A stretch of 64,000 bases of DNA from Clarkia xantiana subsp. parviflora (lineage: Eukaryota; Streptophyta; Magnoliopsida; Myrtales; Onagraceae), in NCBI GenBank assembly GCA_036873135.1, contig JAPTYO010000002.1, positions 18,750,452 to 18,814,451 of the forward strand, in the 5' to 3' direction. This document shows, in pieces, positions 11,568 to 24,076 of the stretch; position 1 is the first letter of the stretch; each line of letters begins with the position of its first letter. The notes below the pieces were generated by a model. It had not been told where the DNA came from, did not search any database, and saw only the letters and a program-made list of their open reading frames with translations. Both the position numbers and the translations under genes were made by a program.

Positions 11568-14336
11568 TCAGGTTGTTGACTCGTAGAAGAGGTGTTGAAG
11601 CAGAGGCGCTACTACAGCTACACTTAAGCTGTTTCCTAGTAGAGCGTATCTGCAGGGTAGAAGCAAGACAACCATAGTCATATTTTCAGATCAACTTCTC
11701 AATCAAAAGCTAGTAGTCCCGAATCATGGTCTGATGAAACCCACTTCTTACAAGTTTAGAGAGTTGTGATTGATTGGTCAGTAGTAAGTTATCATCCTAT
11801 AATAACTGATATTTACTCTAACTTGCTTATGCAGAATAACATCCCAAAGTTATGTAGACAATATGTTATCTTCCATAAAGCAGTCAAGGCTAGTAAAATG
11901 GACTAACCTTTGTCTCAGGCTTACTTGCTCGGGAAAGTCAAAACTGTCCGGGAAAGAGTGTAAGTTAGCAACCTGGTTTGCAACAGCAAAAGACAGTTTT
12001 TCAGAAAACAAAACAATGCTACAAAGAACAAGCAATAAGGATATATAAATTTAGAAACAGAGTCAAGTAAAAAATAATTACCTCTCTTGGTGTGAAGTAT
12101 CTAAGGCGTTGCTCCTCTAGGGGACAAACTTTTCCTTTCGTCTTAGGCTGCATACAACCCAAAAATCATGTGTTTGTTAGTAAGAAAAATTGTTAAAATT
12201 ACTGTCATAGACAAGGTGCATAAATTCTAATGTTAGTCAGATTCACGGTAAGGTTATTCTACAAGAAAATAAAGAAAGAAAGGGGTTTCAGTGTTTTGTC
12301 TAGTTCATGAATTAAGAGATGTAAGATAGTTACTTACCACAACGGTTGCCAGAAGGGATCCAGTACCCTTCACATAACGATAGTAACTCTTGGTGAAACA
12401 ACAGCATCGCCTCGAATCAGGATACACAATATCTAAGACAATAGAATGGAGAATACAATCTTCATCGTGAGAAATATATAATCATCAAAGACGACGTTTA
12501 ACGATACCTACCCATTGCACTTCCCCATCTTTCTGTCAAGCTTAATGGAACCAAATATTGGTCTTCAAGATCTTTCCCTTCTGATGAGACATTGCCAATT
12601 TCTGGACAGTTAGATTCTTCCGTTTTGATGACTGCAGAATGACTGAATTCAAGAAACTTCTCTATCGGCTCACAAGATTCGAGGAATTTATCCCAGTTAT
12701 CTCGGGGTTCCAATGAATCATCATCTTGCTCATCAGATGGGCTCAGTGACCAAAGAATCTTATTCTTAAAGCACTGTCTTTGAAATGATGAAGGCTTTCT
12801 TTTTGCCTGAGATGAATTCACAAAGTTTATTGAAAGCCAATAATATTGGATGATTACAGAATCTTTGAAATAAAAAAGATGAATCATAGAGTATGAACAT
12901 AATCAGTCTGCTCTTCCTATTAGTACTAGTAAACATTTACTTTTTCCCATATAATGAGAGAGAAGAGAGAGAGAGACCAGGCAAAAATAACGTGGTCTTG
13001 AATATGGCACGCCGAATTGTAGAGGGCTCAAAATAAACTCTTGCATGACAAAACCGGTCTCAGTCAATATCTTAATCATTTTCTCACGAGTATCGGATGT
13101 CTGTAAAAAAAACATAGTATAAGAGAAACTCATCTTCCTACAAATAACACATTCAAGAATACGTACTCCACAAACATATCTTGAGATAATAAGAAAGAAC
13201 CAAACCTCAAACCCAACAACATTTTCCACGAACAACATGGTTGGAGGTCTCTTAGTGTCTGGTATAAGTTCAAGAATTTTGAGGAATGAGAAGGCCCGAG
13301 CATCACCAGAGTGCTTCTGTAGACCTAGTCATCACCAGATGCATGTCACCTCTTTGCTTACGAACAGTTAATTTTAGGGGAAAGGAATTACAAACCTTGC
13401 CGAGTATATGGTTGACAGGGAGGAGAAAGAAGCCAGGCTTGTGCGTCATATCTGTCGAGATCAGCAGCAGTCAGGCTTTGAATATTACCCTATTAAAACA
13501 AATATTAGGAGCAAATGATTAGAAAATACACTAAATGTTTGGAAGCAGCAGTAAAGATTCAAGCTCTAAACTAAAACAAAATTTGTTATCCTACAAATTT
13601 CAGCAACAAGTATGAGACAGGACTCTCTATCTGCACACCAATTAACTCATATCTCATAACTGCTACAAGAGAATCAACCCATTGGATTGATAGAATGCCA
13701 TATTAATTGAGATAAAAAAAATGAGAAAAATAAGATGCAACATTGTTCATCAAAATCACTCAATAGTCAATAGTTCCCTCAGCAAAATTATCATCAAACT
13801 TTAAATTTGTTGTTCTCCGGAAAAAAAAATTAGAAAAAAAAAACCCTGAAGCTCGGGAATTACTGCAACGCTCGAAACAGGTAAACTAGGCAGAAAGATT
13901 ATAAACTTCAGCAACATGATAATTCTCACTTGTGACTTCAGTACTTCGAAATGTTCACCTTTTTGCTCACCAGTAATCCATCATTTTGCTTAATTTACAA
14001 AACCACCGTTAATTACGAACTAGGAATCTGCAGCAGAAAAAACCTGGAAGGGACGGTGGCCGAAATTATGCTCATAAACATCATTGGCCAAGTCATTGAT
14101 GTCAAATGCTTCAACAACTTGGGCGTGGACCCCTGCTTTCGACAGAGAGTACCTCTGCATAAATGCACGGACAATATCATCGGAAAGGATAAACTGATGA
14201 TTTGAGGAAAGAAGACAATATGTACTGCAGAAGGGGAGCTTGAGGAGGGAGAAGATACCATGCCACCAACGCCGCTGTAGAATTCGAGAACTCTCCATGG
14301 CTGGTTCTCCTGCTTCGACGACGACAAGCCCTCCAT
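11568..14336 (-). CDS. DNMT2: DNMT2 tRNA (cytosine-38-C5) methyltransferase
   Basis: Ten exons can be joined with GT-AG introns and matching phases: 14336-14259, 14154-14044, 13489-13396, 13324-13206, 13100-12978, 12806-12512, 12432-12338, 12147-12082, 11972-11908 and 11649-11568. They give 375 residues, close to the usual 380 or so. Family marks: SAM-binding motif I ([11 protein letters not shown], residues 16-26), motif II acidic residue (VEAFDIND), catalytic motif IV with cysteine ([11 protein letters not shown]), the ENV motif (FVENVVGFE), motif VIII (PYSRPRYF), the DNMT2-specific CFT signature ([15 protein letters not shown]), and C-terminal motifs IX-X ([10 protein letters not shown], then [17 protein letters not shown]). 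The enzyme methylates C38 of tRNA-Asp and related tRNAs, protecting them from cleavage. The start is the ATG at 14336. All motifs are intact and no stop interrupts the joined frame, so the gene looks functional. Confidence 0.92.
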
Positions 14337-14449
14337 CAATTTTCTCTACGAGCCACAAACAGAGCTCTGTGTGGACGGAAGAATTGGAAACCGCTACTCC
14401 ACCACTACTGTTAGGTTGGAGTTGGAGAGGAGAAGCGAGGGAGAATTAA
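14337..14449 (-). promoter_or_regulatory. Short DNMT2 upstream gap before a transposon
   Basis: Only 113 bp separate the DNMT2 ATG from the end of the Harbinger-like element at 14450. The 5'UTR, and perhaps the core promoter, must fit here or lie inside the element. I see no clear TATA box in this gap, which is usual for a housekeeping-type gene. Confidence 0.4.
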
Positions 14450-16080
14450 GAGCACTATTATAGTAGTGCCATTGCTTAGTGACTTGTTGTAAATTTATTA
14501 GTGTAGAGAGTGTCTAGTGGCTAGTGTCATTTACTGTTGGTCCCTACTGGTAATGATTAAATGCCATTTTTTGCCATTGGACGCTGATTAGGCGCCACTA
14601 TGCGTGACTAGGATTACTAATATTACTGTTTTGCCATTATTGAGTGAATAGTGAAGTGGGATAGTGCCTACTAGTGGTACCAACTTTTTAATATTATTTT
14701 ATTCGATTGTGTTGCTCATCTCTTTGATTGTATATATATTCGGTTACGCTAAGTCAGATAGACAAGAGCCGAAATCAGTCATTTTAAATATTATGTAACA
14801 TAAATAACGACACGAACCAAAATTACTACTTTTTAACTTTGAATCAATTTCGAAATTTCCATATCTAATTTGTTTATATGTTACCATGTTGAATAACCGT
14901 TAATTCTAAATTTTGAAATAGTATACATTTCAAATTATTAAATATGGAAAATAATTACTACAAAATATTATATTATTTTAATGCATATATATTTTTATAT
15001 ATTTTACGTATTATATTATTATATGAAAGAAATATATCTTTTACGATAAATTATTATAAAAATTATACTTTTAGAATGATGTATATATAATATATTTCTA
15101 ATTTACATATATTAGAAATCATATATAAAAACACATGATTAATGCAATAATCGATTTACTAATATGATCATGGATGTACATAAACGTGAATATGTTGATG
15201 ATGTTGAATTAAAATATGTCAATCAACGTATAACAGATATACATTGATTATGGTGAAATAATAGATTCAATGAATTTGATTGATCAATGTTATTATATCA
15301 ACAATTATACTTATCAATCATTCTGCATGCCGCATGGGGACTGCACCTAATAGTAATTTTACCTTGGTCAAGTAACATATAATTATTGCAATGAATTGAC
15401 AATAGAGAACTATGGATATGCACGAACCGGTCGGGCCCGAATATGTTCTGAATTGGATTGGTACTAATTAAAACAGTATGGTCCGGTTTGGACTGAATTT
15501 GAAATTAACACTAAAAATTTTGGACCGATTTTGGATTGGAACTGTAAAAAAAGTCTGGTTCGGTTCAAAACTGGTCCGACCCATTTTCCTATACAAATTT
15601 ACCCTAATTAAAAACAAAAACTGATCCTCCGACAAAACTGATCCAGTTCAAAACAACCTGGTCCAGTAAATAATCAATTTTTTGAGAAGTATATTACTGG
15701 TTTTTGGTCTGGTTCTCCTCTCGCATAATTGGTCTGTTTGGAACCGGTCCAGTCTATACCAGTTCCGAACCGACCGGACCGGTTATTTTCTTATCCCTAT
15801 AGAAAACATTTACATCAGTGAATATATAATTTATATTAATGATATATAATTTATATATAATAATATATAATTTATATATAATGCAAAAATTATATTTGAA
15901 TTATAAAATTATGTGGGTCCCAATGTAGAAGTGGAACTTGGCCTACACTACTGGAGAGAGTGCCAATTTTACAGTGTCATTTACTGTAGCAAATACTGTA
16001 GCAGTGCTACTTTGATGAGTTGGCAGTGACGTGGCTGCTGATGTGGAGGCACTAGGCACTTGCTATTGGAAGTGCTCTAA
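14447..16080. mobile_element. Harbinger-like non-autonomous element 1
   Basis: The element is 14450-16077, starting GAGCACT and ending AGTGCTC, flanked by TAA on both sides (14447-14449 and 16078-16080). A three-base TWA duplication and GAGCA-type ends are typical of PIF/Harbinger elements. Internal blocks match the element at 16957-18829 in the same order (for example the blocks at 14530-14690). No transposase frame was seen. A hAT-like MITE is nested at 15411-15799. Confidence 0.65.
15403..15807. mobile_element. hAT-like MITE nested in Harbinger-like element
   Basis: The insert 15411-15799 has ends TATGGATA and (inverse of) TAGGGATA and is packed with GGTCCGGTT/AACCGGACC-type sequence near both ends. 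It is flanked by eight-base repeats TAGAGAAC (15403-15410) and TAGAAAAC (15800-15807), with one mismatch, as expected for a hAT insertion. Plant MITEs with this CCGGTCCGG signature and a TAGGG terminus are common. There is no coding capacity. Confidence 0.65.
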
Positions 16081-16953
16081 GCGCGAATGTTGTTGATTCA
16101 CTTTATTCTCACATATAGTAATTAACAAATTGCACAACATTTGTATCTATGCACTTTCACACCCTAAAGATACTAGTATCGCTGGTGCACCTTACCAAAA
16201 AAACGGATTAATTCTATCATGTTTCACGAGTATCATACTTGTATACATTTTTTTTACACTTTTTTATTGCATTGAAGATGAATTCTATAAAGAAATTGAA
16301 ATTAACAATGGTGCGATGGAAATTTTAAGTGTAACTAAAAAAACCATACTTTAAAAATTTATATATATTGCAATTAAATCATATTTTAACTTCATACTTT
16401 ACTCTTTCAGTCATATTTGATTCGAAATCGATCAAAGTCCAAGACCTCTGATGGGCGGCACTTGAGCCTAGACTTGGACCATATTTGGGTAGAGGCTTAT
16501 AGTGTAAATAAACTAAATGGAGATAAAAAAATTTATAAATGAGTATATTTTAGGTTTTTCTAGTATGCTCCACAAATAATATATTTGTGTTCTTTTAATA
16601 ATATGGTAGATTTAATTATAACATAACAAAAAATTTAAAAGTAAAATATATTTTAATTACACTTAGTATTTGCATCATACTATTATAATAATATTAATTT
16701 TTTTTGTGCAATAGAAAAATATAAAAAAAATACTATAAGAATGATGTTTTGAAGCAATAGTATAAAAGTCTGTATATTTGTAATTTATGTACATTGTCAT
16801 ACTAAAATAATCAACAATAATATGAGTATGTTATTTTAATATATTAATTTTAAAAAAGAATTTGTAAAAATAAATAATATTATAGAATCTCGTGCAAAGT
16901 CGAATACTAATTTGTAATAGAATTAATCATAATCATTGATGCAAATAAGGCTA
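16081..16953. other. AT-rich spacer
   Basis: No gene recognised between the two Harbinger-like elements. The open frame at 16130-16354 has no known domain and the usual base bias of non-coding plant DNA. Confidence 0.35.
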
Positions 16954-18832
16954 TAAGAGCATTTCCAATCGTAGTTCCTAGTTATTAATGTCATTTACTA
17001 TTGATTCATACTAATAATGATTAAATAAAAATTCGACATTCCAATGAGAGTTTTAGTTCTAAAATAGGAGTTTCTAGTGCTGATATTTGTCTATGGACGC
17101 CACTAGGAGTGATTAGTATTACAAATGTTACTGTTTGGTCATTATTGAATAGATAGAAAATTGGTACAGTTCCTATTAGTAATAACTCACATCCTTAATG
17201 TTCATGTCGATGTCAACTTTTTAATATTTTTTCTTCAATTGTTTTGCTTCTCTCCTTGAGTATATATATATAATTAAGTCATATAATGACACGATATTTA
17301 ATCGATCATTTTTAATATTAAGTAAGTTAAATAATGACATGAACGAAAATTGCTACTTTTTAACTTCAAATAAATTTTAAAGCTTCGAGACTCAATTGTT
17401 TTAATATTTCTCCACTTGGCACAACCGTCAATTCTAAACTTTGAAATCTTATGAAATTCCATATTATTAAAAATATAATATTTTTTTACTAAAAAAACAT
17501 TATTTGTTTTAATGCGTATATATTTTCACGTAATTTACATATTATACAATAATACAATATTATCGGATGAAAAGAAGATAAATTGGTAATGATACATTGT
17601 TGTAAAACTTATTATTTTTACAATGACATATAATATATTTCTAATGTACGTATGTAGGATATCATTAATAAAAATACATGATTAGTACGTGTAACTGGTT
17701 TACTATAATGTATCTGATTAATTTGCGTAAGCGTGAATCTGTTGATGAGTATGAATCGTGATATGCCAATCAGCGAAGAATAGTTATACGCTGATTAGGA
17801 CAAAATAAGATCGATTCCCATCTCCCTCGAATCATTTTTTTTTATTTCAAGATAAAATATTGTCGGGAATATTTTAATTTATTTTGTAGTTTTATTTTTT
17901 CAAACTCAATTTTTTTTATTACATTGACCAGGAAAAAATTGTCTAGTGACTAATGTACTCTAATGGCCAAATTATATTTTGTCGGTAAAACATATAAATT
18001 CTAAAATGTTGGATTGATAAGTTCTTTTTTTTTTGTTTGGTATTCACTTTGAAATAAATGTCGGTAGTTTGAACAAAAAAACAAAATCTACATTGATAGA
18101 AAATAAATCTAAATTGATTTATAATTTATTAATTTTTTATGTATTAATCCGTCAAAGTTAATCAATCACTGGTGAAATATTCAAATTACAATATTGACCG
18201 ACATATAAGAATCATTTAGAAATTCAAAACTCGGCTTTTTTTTCATTGTTAGGGTTGTAATAATTTAGTTATCTAAATACTATATTTCTTTGAATTTTTA
18301 TTACGATGGTAACAAAAATTGTATGTTTATAGTTTACTCTTTATGAATGTGCATACGAGTAAAAAATTAGAAATGCATTTATTTTTTACCATTTCAAATA
18401 AATTATAGTAGGTAAATGAGTGAACTATGACTCTAATGATGTCGAGATTTAGAATGACCACACACGACTGTCAAAATTAGAATCTGAATATTTGACCTAA
18501 ATTAACCACACATTAGTTAAAGTATTATATATATATATTCCACGTTTTTTCTTGATTTTTTACTAATCAATCAGTCAAAATATCAAATATCATTCATGAT
18601 TTATGTCATGGTTGTATTTTTTTATGTAGAATTTAAATTATATGTAGTGCTTTAAAAAACAATTCATATTAGGAGTAAAGAAATTATGTGGCATAATATA
18701 GAAGTGAAACATGATATTCACAATTAGAGATGTTTCTAATTTTACTATAGTGGTTCCACTTTGATGAGCAGTTGGTAGTGATATTGCAGTTGACGTGGAA
18801 GAACAAAGAAATCACAAGAATGAATGCTCTAA
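16954..18832. mobile_element. Harbinger-like non-autonomous element 2
   Basis: The element is 16957-18829, starting GAGCATTTCC and ending GAATGCTC, flanked by TAA (16954-16956 and 18830-18832). It shares ordered internal blocks with element 1, so both belong to one family. Its right boundary is blurred because the last bases lie inside a 28-bp tandem duplication. No transposase frame was seen. Confidence 0.6.
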
Positions 18833-18876
18833 ATGGGTTGGGGAAGAATGAATGCTCTAAATGGGTTGGGGAAGAA
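18821..18876. repeat. 28-bp direct duplication at the Harbinger-like end
   Basis: Two adjacent copies of a 28-bp unit (18821-18848 and 18849-18876), each containing the element end ATGCTC plus downstream flank. The duplication copies element end and flank together. Confidence 0.85.
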
Positions 18877-20087
18877 TGAATCCTTATAAATATTATGAAA
18901 ATTAATTAATTAATACAATATTTGTTTCATAATTTAAGTTAAACTGTTTTAATGATTATACATTATTCTATCATGTTCCTAGTCGGGTCGATCATGATCT
19001 TGTATCATACTCGGGGTCGTCTTAATCATGTCGTTGTAACGTTCTCAAGGTGACAACGCGCGCTCATAGCGCGGGCATATATCTAGTATAAGCAGTTAAG
19101 GAAATTACTAAAAAAAATTGTCGCTATTCATTTGGTAAAAATTATTAGTGTAAATGAAATATATGATAGTAGTTGTAACTATCTTTAAAATTTATTGTCA
19201 TAATAATATATGCGAATCAAATATTTGCAAAAAGAAATAAATGGAAATCTAGATACGATTAAATTGATAATATAATAAAGCTAAAAAAAACTAAGATAAC
19301 AATACATTTTGGAAGACAACATTTCGAGTATATATACCGGTAAATTCTTGAAACTCTCATTTCTTAACCAAGACTTTTGTCGATGACTATGAAGTACCAC
19401 ATAATAAAGCAACATATAGTTGCCCGTGACAAAAAACATGACCTGACAAATATATTCTGACATTAGGCAGAGTCGACCTTCTGCCATGCGTGATATAGCA
19501 GAGGCGAGCCCTAGTTTTATATCTTATTATACTTTAACCAGCGTGGGTTAGACCCTGACTCGGTCAATTTGATTTAAGGGTCTGATTTATAATATTTGTG
19601 GGCTAAATTGTAAAAATTAAAAGTTAGAAATATAAATTGGATGACAAAACTAAACAAATAAAAGTATTTAATGGTCAAACTTAACTGTTGACTAACAGAT
19701 GCACTAAAAGTCGACAAAATACAAACATACGGCGCCAAAACTCTAAAAAAAAAAATATCATGTGACACCAAAAGTCAACCTGACCAAATATATGGCACAA
19801 AAGACCATATTTAATCCTACTTACATATATAAACGTTTATTAAGCCAGAAGAGCGAACAACTATGTTGCTTGAACACTACTTTTTAGTCCCGGCTGTTAA
19901 TCCATCATTGTTTCAAAAATACAAATCAAACTTTGTGGTGGGTGATTCTTTATACCACATAATCTGAATGCTACCTGATAATTATTATTTAAATTTAGGG
20001 TTTAGGTCTACTCCAATTAAATTAGGGGGCTCGATTTGAATACTTCGAGAATAAATTCAACAAACATCAGTGAAGGCATTAAGCTTC
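18877..20087. other. AT-rich spacer with a Helitron end and a MITE-like fragment
   Basis: Contains the Helitron-like 3' end at 19057-19087 (listed separately). At about 19555-19830 is sequence resembling one arm of the inverted-repeat element at 32153-32940, likely a fragment. No gene recognised. Confidence 0.4.
19057..19087 (+). mobile_element. Helitron-like 3' end
   Basis: A GC-rich hairpin (CGCGCT, loop cat, AGCGCG) is followed after about ten bases by CTAG and then T, the usual Helitron terminus at an A/T target. The element would extend leftward from 19086. I could not identify its 5' TC end. Confidence 0.5.
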
Positions 20088-20092
20088 TTTGG

Positions 20093-20730
20093 TGTTGGAT
20101 CACGGCGGAGCTCCGGTTACGGTGACGGATTCCTTAGCTCCTCGCAATCCTGCAGAAGGGGATAGAGGGCAGTGGCCCAGAATCCCTCTCCGATGCTTAA
20201 CGTAAGTATGGTGGCCAACAGCGCAAGTAAGCAATAAATGTGTGTGTAAAACGTAACCCTAATCTGGGATAACTTCCCTCCTTTTATAGAGGAAAAGTTA
20301 CCCCAGTTACCTGGTTAGGCCGTTGGATCGTGATCCGTTATCCCACATATTTCGCCGTGTATCTGGCCATGTATCTCGTGCGGTTATTCGTATCCCCCAA
20401 ATCTCGCCCATTATGCCACTACTGTGATCGTGGCGAGATTTCCGGGATTGTGCTTTTACTGGCGAGCCTCGATCGTTATTAGAGGCTCCCAAGTTAAGTC
20501 GTTTAAGGATTCGGTCTCGGGGAGTGGCTTCAACTCCCATATCGGGACCGACTACGTCCAGGTCCGATATTTTCAGTGCCCTCCTCTATCGGGGCCATAC
20601 TTGCTCGGGGCCTTTCGATGTCGGAGCCTCCTTCTGTCGGAGCCCTTAGCCCTCCAGCTCCTAGCCCAACGGGCCTAAATGCCGTTTGTCAATCGTTAAG
20701 GGGCCTAACGGCCTCCGCCGGAGCCCATCA
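20093..20730 (-). repeat. 3' LTR of retrotransposon 1
   Basis: Starts TGTTGG and ends CATCA on the plus strand. The TATA box (CTCTATAAAAG in minus orientation) is at 20281-20291. The sequence matches 30642-31279 base for base as far as I could compare. Confidence 0.95.
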
Positions 20731-20742
20731 TCTGCCCCCAAG
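20731..20742 (-). promoter_or_regulatory. Polypurine tract of retrotransposon 1
   Basis: In minus orientation the sequence just before the 3' LTR is CTTGGGGGCAGA, a purine-rich run in the position where plus-strand DNA synthesis is primed. Confidence 0.75.
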
Positions 20743-21140
20743 ACGTGAGGGACTTTTAGTGCGTCGCGTCTTCCAACATCGGGCTTTTCGTATTTTTATC
20801 GGAGGCCTTTGTGTGGAATGTCGGAGGCCATTGCCTTGATCTTTTCGAGATCTTCTGGGATCTTGTTTGTACTCAAAAGGATTTCTTGATTAGACCAGCA
20901 TTTAATGCTGATGGGAGATGAGGGAACGTTTCGGACTCTGCACGCTTATCTGCTGGAAAAGCACTTTTCAACCGTTCCAATGCGTCATTATTTCTTGTCT
21001 TATTCGTCCCATGCGTCCTGACGGTTCAGATTAAAACCGTTCGCATTTTCCGAATTCGCACGTTTCCCCTTGGACGATCATGATTGAATCGTTTCGAATT
21101 CTGTGGCTCAGATTGCCCACCCCTTCAGTTCCCTTTTTTC

Positions 21141-21148
21141 TTATAAAA
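21141..21148 (+). promoter_or_regulatory. TATA box of the antisense gene
   Basis: TTATAAAA at 21141-21148 is followed by a pyrimidine-rich leader and the start ATG at 21307, a normal plant promoter layout. It lies inside the element, about 410 bp inward of the 3' LTR, and faces opposite to gag-pol. Confidence 0.6.
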
Positions 21149-21306
21149 CCCTAACTCTACACACTGTTTTACCTTTCTTTTATCTCCCGTTCTTTGCGAT
21201 CCCAAGAGCTGTGATTCTCCAGATTTCAAGTTTTCACCGGCGATTCAAGTTTTTACCAGCGTTTCAGGCACTTCGAGCTTCTTTGATCAGGACCATTCCA
21301 ACCACT

Positions 21307-24076
21307 ATGTCTGGTAAGGCTTTTCATCCTACTACTCTGCTTCTTTTTATCTTCGGTTTCCTTTAGGTTTCAATTTTGTCCTTCTTTCCTTCCTTCGACG
21401 ATTTTCAGCCGAGGGATCTGCTACTGTCGGCCAACCCTTCGTCTTCAAGTACCTCAAGAACACCCTCGCCCCCATTAGCTTTGATAGGGCTCTTAGAGAG
21501 TGTGGCATTTTTGAATCCTCCTTCGGGGCCCGCTACCCCTATGACAAATTCGATTCTCGTGAGCCTGAGATTACCCTCCCCAAAGGAGATGAGGTCTTCA
21601 TCTCCCCAGGGCAGATCAGTGCAGGAATTCGACTGCCCTTCTGTCCGAGTTGGGTTGAGTTGTGCAATCATTACAAGACGTACCCTACGACCTTCTCTCC
21701 ACACGCAATCCGTACATGGATTGCTTTCCAAGTGTGGTGTGACATTAATAGGGAAGACTGGAGCTATTCCCTGGAGCTTTGGCGGGTTTTGTACAAGATG
21801 ACCTGCAACAAGGATGGAATCTGCTCCTTCACCCCCCGCCAGCCCGAAGGGACCGAGGAGCAGTATAGGGAATTAGGCTGGGATAGGAAGACGTCCTGGA
21901 GGCCCTGCAAGGAACGGGCCGTCATCTCCGACAAGGGGAATGACAATGCTAACTGGAAGGGGCAGTATTTCTTTATCCAGCCTGGTCCCATCGAGTGGCC
22001 GAAGACTGTCGTGGAGGCTGATCCCCCCGTGCCTTTTCGTTCGTGGTCGGAACAGACCAAGAGAGCCTTGATGCTTATTCAGGCTCGCCGCTGGGAGAAG
22101 GGTTACCAACCCTTTGAAGCTACCTCCGTCACCGACCAGCAGCGGCTCAAAGTTGGGGTTATGCTGATCGACCCTGCTTCCGGAGGAAAAATTCGCGACG
22201 GTGTTTCCAATGTAATTTTCTGGGTAATTTTCTAATTGTTTCTTTTTCACTGCTTACAGCTCCTCGAGCATCGCTGACTGCCCGTCTATTTCAGGAGGAC
22301 ACCGATGCCTCCCACTCACTGAAGCGTAAGAGGAAGTCTTCCCACCGGAAGATTTCTGCCCCATCGGGGCCATCCAAGAAGAGGGCGAGGACCTCGGAGG
22401 CTCCTAGGTCTGCCCCCAGCTCTGAGGGGCGGACTAATGCAGACGTGGTCAGGACCGCCTTCGGCGTTCGCTCCGAAAAAGAAGGTAAGGCAGTTTTTCG
22501 TGCTATAAAGAGATATAGGGAGTTAGTACCTCGGGATCTTCAGGCCTCCGATATGGAAGGACGAGTTAGAGATGTCAAGAATATCCTTCGAGGGGAGATT
22601 CCGCATGTCCTCGAAGCGGGCTATTATGATTTTTTCGGCAAGGAGAGATATATGGAGCGTCGTCTAATCTGGCACACCGATATCAAACTAATCCCTCGAT
22701 TTATTCGCCCCGCTGCAGGTCCTGCGGACGTCGCCCCTGCTATGCCTGCCTCAGACTCCGTGCCTGCAGCGGAGCCGGTGGTAGAAGATACCCCGACGGA
22801 AGCTCGGGGTGAGTTTGGTCGGGTGACCAGTCTGGAGGACTCCCCTTCGGATGACCGAACTGAGGAGGAAGGTCTCACCCTCCGAGGGAAGTCGAGGCTG
22901 ACTCCCGTGAAGTCATCTGGTGGGAAGGCTTCTCCACTTCCTACCACGCCAGCGTCGTCTTCCGCCCCGTCATCTTCGCCACCACCATCTTCGCCAGCTA
23001 GGGGTGCAACCCCCGAAGCTCGAGTGAGTGAGGAGGCTGAAGAGCCTCGCCTGGTAGTACCCCCGTTCCCTTTGGACGGGGACTACTATCGGGCCTTCTC
23101 TTCGGACCAGGGCTCCGAGCCTTGGAGACCGGTGGAGTCCCTCCAGGGGGTCCCTCTACATCGGGGGTGCCAGGAGAAGAACCTGGCCTTGCACTTGGTG
23201 TCGGGTTCAGTTCCGCCCTCTTTGAGGCGTCCCCTTTCTCTGGAAGGGGACGACATCGATGCTGATATTCGGGCGATGGCTGTTCGTCGGGTAGAGGTAA
23301 ATGAATTTTTCTTTTGTTCATCTGGGGGCGTTCCGATTTATGAGTACTAAGCTACTTTTTCTTTTCAGGAAATCGCGGACCAGGATCGTTGCTTCGGCTA
23401 CATCCTGTCTTTGCGAGAGGCTTTGGAGCGAGAGCGGGCCCACTCCAACCTCGAGAGCCTGACCAAGCTCCAGGAGGACCTAGCTGCCTCCGAGGCGTCA
23501 AGGCTCAAGGCGGAAGAGGAGAAAAGGCGGGTCGAAGAGAGTTGGCAGCGGGCCAGAGAGGTTGGTCAGCAGGCCGAGGAGGGCAGGATTAAGCTTGCTG
23601 GAGAGGTTCAATCTCAGCAGAGACAGATTCTAAGTCTTGAGAGTTCGCTCAAGCGGGAGCAGGAGGCGGCCATGGCGGATCGGGGCCAGTTTGCTTTCGA
23701 GAAGGCAGCATTGCAGGAAACTGCGGAGCGGCTGAAGCTCGAGAAGCAGAGGGCTATCGCGGAGCTAGAAGAGGCGAGGGCGGATCACTCCGCCCAATTA
23801 ACAAGCGCGAAGGTCCAAGGCCGCGAGGAGTACCGAAGCTCGGGGGACTTCAAGGAGGATGCGGCGAAACATTGCCAAGAGGACTTGCAGAACGCCATCC
23901 TCGATATCGTTGAAGAGCTTCATGAGACTTATGGGGACTCCATCGACTTGAGAAAGTCCAAGACTCTCGGCCCAGCCGTAGAAGCGTATTTCAACCTTCC
24001 TTCCGAAAGCTCCTCCGAAGACGCCGATGAGTCTGCCCCTCCAAAGCCTTCCGAAGATTCAGCCCCCGGTGCTTAA
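21307..24076 (+). CDS. Antisense spliced gene inside retrotransposon 1 (aORF)
   Basis: Four exons join in frame: 21307-21313, 21409-22211, 22295-23296 and 23369-24076, each junction GT-AG, giving 839 residues. Exon 2 alternatively could end at 22223. Residues about 85-125 (IRLPFCPSWVELCNHYKTYP) resemble the 'putative gypsy-type transposon' domain found in many plant transposon proteins. Exon 3 begins with basic clusters (KRKRKSSHRK, KKRAR; about residues 280-302), likely nuclear signals, then a Ser/Pro-rich linker. Exon 4 (from residue 605) is a long charged coiled coil, followed by an acidic Ser-rich tail. It lies between pol and the 3' LTR on the opposite strand. Its introns can persist because the genomic RNA is made from the other strand and its splice sites are not read there. 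Antisense frames are known in some Tat-lineage elements, but their role is not known to me. A decayed homologue lies at 41478-44851. Confidence 0.8.

Noticed and set aside
14020..14358. DNMT2 start at 14358 in another frame
   Set aside because: That frame does not join the motif I exon. The ATG at 14336 does, and it gives a normal family N-terminus.
20307..20678. Open frames in the LTR of retrotransposon 1 (repeated at 30856-31227)
   Set aside because: They overlap on opposite strands, lie in the promoter and leader of the LTR, and recur only because the LTRs are identical.
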